The notes under the pieces are model-generated. The model was given only the letters and a program-made list of their open reading frames with translations. It was not told the DNA's origin and searched no databases. The position numbers and the translations under genes are program-made. From Fusobacterium nucleatum_L (GTDB taxonomy: Bacteria > Fusobacteriota > Fusobacteriia > Fusobacteriales > Fusobacteriaceae), in NCBI RefSeq assembly GCF_050231725.1, contig NZ_CP077172.1, forward strand, positions 1,364,001-1,428,000: a DNA stretch of 64,000 bases, in the 5' to 3' direction. Of the stretch, positions 25,318 to 33,203 are shown piece after piece; within the stretch, counting starts at the first letter, position 1, and each line of letters begins with the position of its first letter.

Positions 25318-25431
25318 TTATTTCCTTTTAAAAAATTTTATCAGAGCTAAAACAAATTTTATTTTTTTAATTTCAAAAGGAAGCTTTTTTAAAGCTTTAT
25401 CCATAGATAATTCAATTTCTTTTTCTGTCAT
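25318..25431 (-). CDS. 37-residue basic small protein upstream of the GNAT gene
   Basis: MTEKEIELSMDKALKKLPFE is followed by a lysine- and phenylalanine-rich tail ending KFFKRK. The ATG at 25431 has AAGGTGAT five bases upstream, and the stop is 4 bp before the acetyltransferase start. The C-terminal half would form a cationic amphipathic helix (IKFVLALIKFF). It may be a membrane peptide, a leader that couples translation, or a substrate of the acetyltransferase. The ribosome binding site and tight spacing are the only support. Confidence 0.55.
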   Translation of the reverse strand: MTEKEIELSMDKALKKLPFEIKKIKFVLALIKFFKRK

Positions 25432-25444
25432 ATAAATCACCTTT

Positions 25445-26326
25445 TTAATCAGGATATTTTTTATTTAATGCTTTTAAAATTGCAAAAGTTTCCAAATCCA
25501 TTTCACCTGTTGGATTTTTAGGATTAAAGTGTAATTGGAAAGCGTAAACTACATTTTTGCTCTCTTTGTCCCACTCATCTAATCTATTTATCTCATAGCC
25601 ATATTTTCTTAATTCATCTTTCATTTCTCTAATTGATGTAGCATTAAATTTTTCTTCATCCATAAAAAATTGTTTGTCAGCTTCATCATACCAAGCACCT
25701 ATACTATATTTTTCATACAATTCTTTCCAAGGAAATTTTGCTCCAGGATCTTTTTTTCTACTTGGTGCAACATCTGAATGAGCAATTATATTTTTTGCAG
25801 GGATATTATATTTTTCTGAAACATATTTTATAATTTGGGCCACTTTTTCTATTTGGATTGGTTTAAATTCAACATAGTGGTCATAAGGATGATAAGGATT
25901 AGGGTCATCTCTATACTCTCTAGCTATACCGTCACTAACTATCTCAATTCCGACAGAAGTGTCATTTATATTTGTTCTACCTCTAAAAGAACTTGCACCA
26001 GCATGCCAAGCTCTTTGTTCAAGTGGAACTAAACTATATATTTTTTTATCTTCTTCGTCTAGAACTAAGAAATGAGAACTAACTCTACTTGAAGTTAACT
26101 CTTTAATAGAACCTAAATTATCTGTTGCTGTATAATGAACAACAATAAATTGAATTCTTTCATTTTTCCCTACTGCTACATAAGAATCTGAATCAACATG
26201 GAATTTTCCAATATTTTTTACTGTTGTATATTTTCTTGAAATATTATGATTATTTTTTCCTTCTTCTGTTGAAGAACAAGCTACCATTAAAAATAATAAA
26301 CTAATAAATGCTAATATTTTTTTCAT
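25445..26326 (-). CDS. Lipoprotein N-acetylmuramoyl-L-alanine amidase (AmiD-like)
   Basis: 293 residues. Lipobox LMVAC at the end of the signal peptide (Cys17) anchors it to a membrane. The Amidase_2 domain holds zinc ligands in VVHYTA (near residue 64) and IAHSDVAPSRKKDPG (near 178), and WHAG is conserved. The C-terminal 70 residues look like a peptidoglycan-binding domain. It cuts the amide between MurNAc and the stem peptide, probably in wall recycling from the outer membrane as AmiD does. Confidence 0.9.
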   Translation of the reverse strand: MKKILAFISLLFLMVACSSTEEGKNNHNISRKYTTVKNIGKFHVDSDSYVAVGKNERIQFIVVHYTATDNLGSIKELTSSRVSSHFLVLDEEDKKIYSLVPLEQRAWHAGASSFRGRTNINDTSVGIEIVSDGIAREYRDDPNPYHPYDHYVEFKPIQIEKVAQIIKYVSEKYNIPAKNIIAHSDVAPSRKKDPGAKFPWKELYEKYSIGAWYDEADKQFFMDEEKFNATSIREMKDELRKYGYEINRLDEWDKESKNVVYAFQLHFNPKNPTGEMDLETFAILKALNKKYPD

Positions 26327-26374
26327 AAATTCACCTCAATTAACTATTATAACATATTTATTTATATATGAAAA

Positions 26375-29300
26375 TTAATATTTAGCATTATCATTACACA
26401 AATAAAAACCACATACAGAACTTAAAGGGCTCATGGCAAAAGCAGGACTTAATTTTGCTCCTGTTTTTTCTCCATCAATCAAATCAAATACAACTTTCTT
26501 CAATGAGTGTTCTGGTAAGATTGGATAGCCTACAGCTGGTCTTAAAAATGTTGGAACTATATCTTCTGATACTCTTGTTTCCATATATTCAGAAGCTGTT
26601 TCTGCTATCGCATTACATAGTAAAGTTTCAAGTAAACCTAAATACTTATCATCTTTAAAGATTTTACTTCCTACTGAAATTACAAAACCTCCAACATAAT
26701 CCTCTTTTTCTATATATTGTGCAAATTCAGGTGAAACTTCAAAAGTTGTTCCTTCAATTTCTAAAAATGTTTCAGTTTTTTTACATCTGAAATATCCATA
26801 AGCTGCTCTGAACTCAACTTTTTCTTCTATTAATTTTTCATAAATTTTCTTTAAATCATTTAAAGTTTTTTCTTCTTCAGGAGTATTTTTTACTCTTAAA
26901 GCATACAAAGCTATATCCCATTTTAAAGTATCTTTAAATATTTCAACAGGCAGAGATAAAAATTGTTTTCCTAAAACTTTAGGAATATAGTTAACAGTTT
27001 TCTTAACTTCTGGTAAAATTTTTTTCTCTTCTGTTTGATTACCATTATTATCAGTATATCTTTTAGCTATCTTACGGAGTTGATTTTGCTTTGTTTCAAG
27101 AAAATCCTTTCTCTTTGTAGAAAGTAATTGAGTTACCACTGTTATTGTATCCATAGCATCAGTAACATGTAAAGAATAGTCATAATTAGGTAGAACCTTT
27201 AAACCAGTGTGTAATTTAGAAGTTGCTGCCCCTGCAATTAAAATTGGTACTTGCATTCCAACTTTTTGGAATAAATCTGCAACTCTTTCCATTTCTTTTA
27301 AAGAAGGACTTATAAGTCCACTTAAAGTTACTACATCAGCATTTATTGTTTGTGCAGTTTCAACAATTTTTTCTCTTGGAACCATAACTCCTAAATCTAT
27401 AACTTCATAGCCATTACACTCTAAAACTGTTCCAACTATATTTTTACCTATATCATGTACATCTCCATCAACAGTTGCCATTAAAATTTTCCCTTTAGAT
27501 GAAGTCTTATCTACTTTTTCTAAATATGGAGTTAAAATATCAACACAATTATTCATAACAGAAGCTGAACGAATAAGTTGTGGTAGATAGAGTTCTCCTT
27601 GTTCAAATAATCTTCCTATTTCTTGCATTGCAGACATCAATATATTTTCTAAAATTTCAAGTGCCTTATATTTTTTTAATAAATCTCCTATAATTTCTTG
27701 TAAAGATTCACTTCCACCTTGAATTAATGCTTTTCTAATTTTGTCCTCAGGAGTTTCTGCAAATATTTGTGTATCTTCTTTTTTCTTAACAAGATTTAAA
27801 GAAAGTAAGGCTTCCATATCTGTACTTTCACCAAACATAAAAGATTTAATTTTTTCTCTCTCTTCATCTGTCCATTGTGGTGCTTTTTCTTTTGGATTTA
27901 AAATAGCAAAATTAAATCCTCTAGGTATTGCTTCTTCTAAGAATATATGATGGAATGCTGCTCTTAAAACATTGTTTCCTCTAAAAGCAAAAGACAGGTT
28001 ACTCAATCCACCAACCACTCCACAACCTTTTAGATTTTGATGTATATAGTCAATAGTCTTTATAAACTCTCTAGCGTGATAACGGTCTGCTTCTTGCCCT
28101 GTTCCAACACTTAGAATATTAGGGTCAAATACTATATCTGAATTTTTAACTCCTATACTTTTTAGTAAATCATAAGCTCTTTGAGAAATCTCTATCTTTC
28201 TTTCTGCACTTACTCCTTGTCCCTTTTCATCAAATGCCATTACAACTATTGATGCTCCATATTTTCTAATGATTCTAGCTTTTCTTAAAAACTCTTCCTC
28301 TCCTTCTTTCAAACTAATAGAGTTTACTATTGCCTTACCAGAAGTATTTTTAAGTCCTTCTTCAATAACAGCAAAATCTGATGAATCTATCATAATAGGA
28401 ATTTTTGCAATAAAACTGTCATTTTGTAGAACTCTTAAAAAGTTTTTCATTTCTTCAACTGAATCTAAAATTCCATCATCAACATTTATATCTAAAACTT
28501 TTGCTCCTGCATCTATTTGTTGTCTTGCAACTTCTAGTGCTTTTAAATAGTTATGTTCTTCTATCATAGTTCTAAATAATTTTGAACCTGATATATTATT
28601 TCTTTCTCCAATACAAGTAAATTTATCTTTAAAGTTATATATTTCATTTCCAGATAAACAAGTTTCTAATAGATTTTCTTCTGGTAGAACTCTTGGTTTT
28701 TGTCCTTTTACCAACTCAGCTATTGCTTCTATATGCTCATAACTTGTTCCACAACAACCACCTAAAATATTTATAGCTTGGTTTTCTATAAGAGGTAATA
28801 AATCATCTCTCATCTTTTGTGCAGTTTCAACATAATCTCCATTTTGATTAGGTAAACCTGCATTTGCGTGTAATGATACAAACTTTGTTGTCAATTCTTT
28901 TATTTTTATAACAAGTGGAACTAAATCCTTAGCTCCAAATGAACAGTTAAATCCAAATGAAGTTACTGAATCTCCATCTAAAGCAGCTATTAATGATTCT
29001 ATACTTTGCCCTGTTAATAACTTTCCTTGTCTATTTACAGTTGCTGAAATTGAAATTGGTAATTTTATATTTTTTTCTTCAAAAACTTCTTCTGTTGCAA
29101 TTAATGCTGCCTTTGCAGTTAAACCATCAAAGATAGTTTCTAGTAAAATTCCATCTACTCCACCATCTATAAGTCCTGCAACTTGAACTTTTATAACTTC
29201 TTTCATTTCATCAAAGCTAACAGCTCTTTTAAAAGGAACATCTCCCACAGGAAAAGATAAGCTCTTATTTGTAGGTCCTACTGAACCAAACACATAAACC

Positions 29301-29623
29301 TTCTTTCCACTTTCTTTAACTGCATCTCTTGCAATTTCTGCGGATTTTTTAGCTAAGTCATAAACTTTATCTTCTAAATGATAATCTTTTAAAGATATTG
29401 CATTACAGTTAAAACTATTGGTTTCAATTATATCTGCTCCTGCTTCAATATATTTTTTATGTACTTCAAAAATTATGTCGGGTCTAGTTTCATTTAATAT
29501 TTCATAGCAACCTTTCGCTCCATTAAAATCTTCTGGTGTCAATTCATATTTTTGTAAAACTGTCCCCATTGCCCCATCTAAAACTAATATTCTTTCTCTT
29601 AATTCTTTTTCAAACTCAAACAT
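26375..29623 (-). CDS. metH: Cobalamin-dependent methionine synthase MetH
   Basis: 1082 residues from ATG 29623, chosen because GGGGA lies six bases upstream; ATG 29635 adds four residues. All four modules are present: homocysteine domain with zinc cysteines (NCSF and GGCCG), pterin (methyl-THF) domain, B12 domain with DVHDIG, and the C-terminal AdoMet activation domain with RPAVGYP. It methylates homocysteine using methyltetrahydrofolate made by the adjacent MetF. The gene follows metF and a palindromic element, so the upstream SAM riboswitch probably governs both. Confidence 0.96.
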   Translation of the reverse strand: MFEFEKELRERILVLDGAMGTVLQKYELTPEDFNGAKGCYEILNETRPDIIFEVHKKYIEAGADIIETNSFNCNAISLKDYHLEDKVYDLAKKSAEIARDAVKESGKKVYVFGSVGPTNKSLSFPVGDVPFKRAVSFDEMKEVIKVQVAGLIDGGVDGILLETIFDGLTAKAALIATEEVFEEKNIKLPISISATVNRQGKLLTGQSIESLIAALDGDSVTSFGFNCSFGAKDLVPLVIKIKELTTKFVSLHANAGLPNQNGDYVETAQKMRDDLLPLIENQAINILGGCCGTSYEHIEAIAELVKGQKPRVLPEENLLETCLSGNEIYNFKDKFTCIGERNNISGSKLFRTMIEEHNYLKALEVARQQIDAGAKVLDINVDDGILDSVEEMKNFLRVLQNDSFIAKIPIMIDSSDFAVIEEGLKNTSGKAIVNSISLKEGEEEFLRKARIIRKYGASIVVMAFDEKGQGVSAERKIEISQRAYDLLKSIGVKNSDIVFDPNILSVGTGQEADRYHAREFIKTIDYIHQNLKGCGVVGGLSNLSFAFRGNNVLRAAFHHIFLEEAIPRGFNFAILNPKEKAPQWTDEEREKIKSFMFGESTDMEALLSLNLVKKKEDTQIFAETPEDKIRKALIQGGSESLQEIIGDLLKKYKALEILENILMSAMQEIGRLFEQGELYLPQLIRSASVMNNCVDILTPYLEKVDKTSSKGKILMATVDGDVHDIGKNIVGTVLECNGYEVIDLGVMVPREKIVETAQTINADVVTLSGLISPSLKEMERVADLFQKVGMQVPILIAGAATSKLHTGLKVLPNYDYSLHVTDAMDTITVVTQLLSTKRKDFLETKQNQLRKIAKRYTDNNGNQTEEKKILPEVKKTVNYIPKVLGKQFLSLPVEIFKDTLKWDIALYALRVKNTPEEEKTLNDLKKIYEKLIEEKVEFRAAYGYFRCKKTETFLEIEGTTFEVSPEFAQYIEKEDYVGGFVISVGSKIFKDDKYLGLLETLLCNAIAETASEYMETRVSEDIVPTFLRPAVGYPILPEHSLKKVVFDLIDGEKTGAKLSPAFAMSPLSSVCGFYLCNDNAKY

Positions 29624-29643
29624 TATTTTCCCCATTTCTATAA

Positions 29644-29817
29644 GTTAAGAAAATAGTTCATTACTGAGTAGATTTCTTAACGATAAAAAATTAAGAATTC
29701 GCTGCAAATTCAACCAACTCGCTAACAAGTTAGCTTAAACATGTTGAGATTTGCTCGGCTCATTCTATTTAATTTTTTATCTAAAATCTACATTCGTAAT
29801 TCACTTATTTTCTTAAC
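29644..29817. repeat. Palindromic intergenic element, copy 2
   Basis: 174-bp near-complete palindrome between metF and metH. Arms: GTTAAGAAAATA (29644-29655) / 29806-29817; GATAAAAAATTAA (29682-29694) / 29769-29781; CAAATTCAAC (29705-29714) / GTTGAGATTTG (29743-29753); GCTAAC (29721-29726) / GTTAGC (29729-29734). It matches copy 1 (8603-8782) in inverted orientation with paired changes in the stems. If transcribed with metF-metH it would form a long hairpin between them. Confidence 0.9.
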
Positions 29818-29829
29818 AGTACATTATTT

Positions 29830-30696
29830 TTATTTTCTTATAATTCCTGTTGCATCTATGATTTTCTTAGCAGTTTCTGGTTTATTCATTGTGTATAAAT
29901 GTATTCCATTGATATCAGAAGCAACTAAATCTACCACTTGTTCTATTGCATAAGCAAGTCCTGCTTCTCTCAGTGCAGAAGGATTATCTTCATATTTTTC
30001 TAAAATCTTTAAAAACTTTTTAGGTATAGTGCAAGAACATAAAGAAGTAATTTTCTTTATTTGTTTTGCATTTGTTACTGGCATAATTCCTGCAACCAAT
30101 GGAATATTTATTTGTAATTTCTCTAATTTATCTCTAAATGAATAAAAGAACTCATTATCTAAAAATATTTGTGAGATTAAGAAGTCCACACCAGCATTGA
30201 CTTTTTCTTTTAAATAGAATAAATCCAATAAATCATTATTTTCCCTATGTCCTTCAACATAATAAGCAGCACCTATTGAAAATTTATCTCCTTTCTTTTC
30301 ATGGATATAATTTATTAAATCCTTAGCATAGTTAAAATCACCAGGTTCTAATTCTTTATCAACAGGATAATCTCCTCTTAAAGCTAAGATATTTTCAATA
30401 TTATTCTTTTCTAAATCTTCTAATACTCTATCTATTTCTTCTTTTTTAGCTCCGATGCAAGTAAAGTGTGCAACAGATTCTATTCCATTTTGGCTCTTTA
30501 TTCTATTTGCTATCTCAACTGTTCTTCCCTTTGTATTACCTCCTGCACCATAGGTAACACTTATATAATCAGGTTTTTCTAAAGATAATACATCTAAACA
30601 ATCATATACTTGTTCCAAACCAACTTTATCATTAGGTGGAAATACCTCAAATGATGTTGTTAAACTTTTACTCTTATAAATATCTGCTATTTTCAT
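29830..30696 (-). CDS. metF: 5,10-methylenetetrahydrofolate reductase MetF
   Basis: 288-residue flavoprotein TIM barrel. SFEVFPPND near residue 15, SVTYGAGG near 47 and LRGDYP near 105 are family motifs. It reduces methylene-THF to methyl-THF, the methyl donor for MetH. A SAM-I riboswitch with a terminator lies in its leader, and GAAGGGGG precedes the ATG. Confidence 0.96.
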   Translation of the reverse strand: MKIADIYKSKSLTTSFEVFPPNDKVGLEQVYDCLDVLSLEKPDYISVTYGAGGNTKGRTVEIANRIKSQNGIESVAHFTCIGAKKEEIDRVLEDLEKNNIENILALRGDYPVDKELEPGDFNYAKDLINYIHEKKGDKFSIGAAYYVEGHRENNDLLDLFYLKEKVNAGVDFLISQIFLDNEFFYSFRDKLEKLQINIPLVAGIMPVTNAKQIKKITSLCSCTIPKKFLKILEKYEDNPSALREAGLAYAIEQVVDLVASDINGIHLYTMNKPETAKKIIDATGIIRK

Positions 30697-30713
30697 AATT
30701 CCCCCTTCTCTTA

Positions 30714-30745
30714 TAAAAAAATCCTAAGCCTTTATTAGCTTAGGA
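30714..30745 (-). terminator. Riboswitch expression-platform terminator of metF
   Basis: On the minus strand TCCTAAGC / GCTTAGGA stem followed by seven T, 18 bases before metF. Bases GAAGTCT (plus 30744-30750), at its 5' arm, are complementary to AGACTTC (30818-30824) within the aptamer, which offers an alternative pairing. Confidence 0.85.
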
Positions 30746-30776
30746 AGTCTTTTTGTTTTAGCTTTGTTTTTTTCTT

Positions 30777-30856
30777 CCATCGCTCAGGCATTAGCACCAC
30801 ACTGTTGTAGGTTGCTGAGACTTCTTAGGGCCTGTCCCTCCATCTCTCTCTATGGT
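30777..30856 (-). promoter_or_regulatory. SAM-I (S-box) riboswitch aptamer
   Basis: On the minus strand the S-box core is clear: AGATGGAGGGACAGGCCC, then AGAAGTCTCAGCAACC, GGTGCTAA and GCGATGG closing P1 with CCAT at the 5' side. Position (metF leader), order of motifs and the following terminator agree. Binding of S-adenosylmethionine should favour the terminator and shut off metF, and probably metH. Confidence 0.93.
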
Positions 30857-30869
30857 TTTATTAGCACAC

Positions 30870-30898
30870 ATTCTATATTATTTTTTTTAATTTGTCAA
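30870..30898 (-). promoter_or_regulatory. Promoter of the metF riboswitch transcript
   Basis: On the minus strand -35 TTGACA (30893-30898), 17-bp spacer, -10 TAGAAT (30870-30875). It lies just past the MATE stop codon. Confidence 0.75.
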
Positions 30899-30901
30899 CA
30901 A

Positions 30902-32242
30902 TTATATGAAACTTTTATTTTGCCATTTTTTACTCTTCCATCTGAAATACATTGCAAGACCTCTAATCCATTCATCTAAAGCATTTGCAATCCATATTCC
31001 AACTAGTCCCCATCCAAGAAAAATTCCAAATATATATGAAAAGAGAACTGCTATAGTAAATACAAAACTTATTCCTATAAACATGGGGAATTTAATATCT
31101 CCTGCTGCATGAAGTGAGTTTATTATAACAATGTTAAATACTCTACCCATTTCTAATAAAATCATCAAAGGAAATATTTTTAATGAGGCTTCCAAAATAT
31201 CTAGATTAGTTGTAAAAATATTCATAATTGGCTTTCTTAAAAGGCAAACTATTGAAGTTGTAACAAAGGCAAATATAAAAGCAATCTTCACACTTTTTAA
31301 GCATTTATTATAGACTTCTTTGATTTCTCCCGCTCCAACTAAATGTCCAATTTGAATAGCAGTTCCTTGTCCTAGTGCAATTGATAAAGTCATAATAAAG
31401 CTACTTATCAACATAAGATATGTACGCGCAGTAATAATAGTTGTCCCCATAGTGTTTACCATGGCGACTATCATAAGTTGTCCTACATTCCAAGCTAAGT
31501 GTTCTCCAGCAGTTGGAAAACCTATTGATAAAATATTTTTTACTATTTTAAATGGGAAAGGTTTTATGTACTTCTTTCTAAATGTAAAATTACAATATTT
31601 ACACATCATATAGAATGCTACAACACAACCAATTCCTCTTGAAATAATAGTTGATATTCCAACCCCTGTTGGTCCTAAAACTGGCATACCTAACCAACCA
31701 AAAATAAATAAGGCATTACCCAAAATATTTAAAATATTTACTCCCACATTAATAATTAATGTTTCTGTTGCTCTACCATGACTTTTAAGTATTGCTCCAC
31801 AAGATAAAATTATACCTTGAAATAGACAAAGCCCTCCAACCATTTGAAAATAATATTTACCTATTCCAACTAGCTCTTCTGGAAGATTTATTTTTTGAAG
31901 TAATGACTTCCAAAAAAATAAATATATTCCGCCTAAGACTAACCCTAATATAATATTGAGAACAAGAGAAACACTTATAACTTGTTTAACTCTTTTATAG
32001 TCCTTTGCACCTAAAAATTGTGCTGTCAATATAGATGTTGCCATATTGATAAAACTGAATATTACATTTTGAATATTAAGTAGTTGTGTTATTCCACCGA
32101 TTGCTCCTACTGCTTCATCACTATAATAACCAAGCATAATTGTATCGATATTTCCTACAATTGTTACTAATAACAATTCTAAAAATATTGGTATTGTCAA
32201 AGAAAATAATGTCTTTTTACTAATGTTACCAACATTATTCAT
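30902..32242 (-). CDS. MATE family efflux transporter
   Basis: 446 residues with about twelve hydrophobic segments in two similar halves. The N-terminal SLTIPIFLELLLVTIVGNID and later GIGISTIISRGIG-type segments fit the MATE (NorM/DinF) family of cation-coupled drug exporters. GGAGG precedes the ATG. No substrate can be assigned. The stop is only a few bases from the metF promoter and no strong terminator is visible. Confidence 0.85.
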   Translation of the reverse strand: MNNVGNISKKTLFSLTIPIFLELLLVTIVGNIDTIMLGYYSDEAVGAIGGITQLLNIQNVIFSFINMATSILTAQFLGAKDYKRVKQVISVSLVLNIILGLVLGGIYLFFWKSLLQKINLPEELVGIGKYYFQMVGGLCLFQGIILSCGAILKSHGRATETLIINVGVNILNILGNALFIFGWLGMPVLGPTGVGISTIISRGIGCVVAFYMMCKYCNFTFRKKYIKPFPFKIVKNILSIGFPTAGEHLAWNVGQLMIVAMVNTMGTTIITARTYLMLISSFIMTLSIALGQGTAIQIGHLVGAGEIKEVYNKCLKSVKIAFIFAFVTTSIVCLLRKPIMNIFTTNLDILEASLKIFPLMILLEMGRVFNIVIINSLHAAGDIKFPMFIGISFVFTIAVLFSYIFGIFLGWGLVGIWIANALDEWIRGLAMYFRWKSKKWQNKSFI

Positions 32243-32312
32243 TTAATAACCTCCAAAAATTAAAAATAATAAAACTTATTTTATAATATTTTTTTTTAAT
32301 TGTCTAGAAGAA

Positions 32313-32341
32313 AGAAAAAAGCCATCAATTTTTTGATGGCT
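32313..32341 (-). terminator. Terminator after the repeat lipoprotein
   Basis: Stem AGCCATCAA (32320-32328) / TTGATGGCT (32333-32341) followed on the minus strand by a T-rich run. Confidence 0.85.
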
Positions 32342-32350
32342 AAGTCTATT

Positions 32351-33184
32351 TTATTTATCTATTTTCTTAATATCTGTAATATTTTCAGAGTTACCAATAA
32401 TTTCATTTCCTTCTATATCAAAAAATTTCCATCTATTTCCTTCTAATTCGTATAATGGTTTTTCATTTTTATAATAGAAAGTTATGCTATTTTCTTCTCC
32501 TTTAAAAAAGGTTTTACCATCTTTAAAGAAAATTTCTGTAGCATTATTAATACTATTAGATTTCATTAGAGTTTCTCCAGTTGAATATAAATAATTTACA
32601 ATTTCTCCATTGGAATCTATTTTAGCTATAACTTTATTATTTTTTACAAGTTCAAATGAACCATCTGTTAAACTTTTTAAAGTCGTTCCTATATCTATTG
32701 ATTTCCCATTGCTTATTTTAAATAAGATTTCTTTCTTTTCATTATATAAAATTGATTCTGCAGTCCCCATAATCATTAAAGGATTTCCATTTTCATAATA
32801 AATTGCACTTTCTCCTGTTTTCATATTAGAAGTCATAACTAATTGGCCATCTTCATAATAAAGTTTTAAAATTTTATCACTTGATAAATCAGTCATTAGA
32901 TTTCCATTTTTATAGAATATTTCTTCCTTTTTGAGTTCTCTGTTTTCAAAATTGTCTTTTACCATTATACTACCATCTGAATAATATTTTTCAAGTAGTC
33001 CATCAGGAAAACCATTTATAAAGTTTCCTTTTATCTTATAGTCTCCTGATTTAAATTCAAATGTTCCAGTTGCTCCTTTTCCATCTTCATACATCATTCC
33101 ATCTTTGTATTCATATTTTACTCCACCACAAGCAGATAGTAACATTGCAAAGGCTAATAATAATATCGATAATATTTTTTTCAT
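32351..33184 (-). CDS. Lipoprotein with MORN/YwqK-like repeats
   Basis: 277 residues from ATG 33184 (GGAGGG upstream). The signal peptide ends in lipobox LLSAC. The mature part holds repeats of a YYxDGxL type (KYYSDGSIMV, FYKNGNLMT, YYEDGQLVM, YYENGNPLM, LYSTGETLM), the beta-hairpin repeat seen in MORN and YwqK-like proteins. Such proteins are common in fusobacteria; their function is unknown. Probably a surface or periplasmic binding protein. It lies downstream of copA on the same strand. Confidence 0.75.
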   Translation of the reverse strand: MKKILSILLLAFAMLLSACGGVKYEYKDGMMYEDGKGATGTFEFKSGDYKIKGNFINGFPDGLLEKYYSDGSIMVKDNFENRELKKEEIFYKNGNLMTDLSSDKILKLYYEDGQLVMTSNMKTGESAIYYENGNPLMIMGTAESILYNEKKEILFKISNGKSIDIGTTLKSLTDGSFELVKNNKVIAKIDSNGEIVNYLYSTGETLMKSNSINNATEIFFKDGKTFFKGEENSITFYYKNEKPLYELEGNRWKFFDIEGNEIIGNSENITDIKKIDK

Positions 33185-33203
33185 TTTTCCCTCCAATAAA
33201 AAA

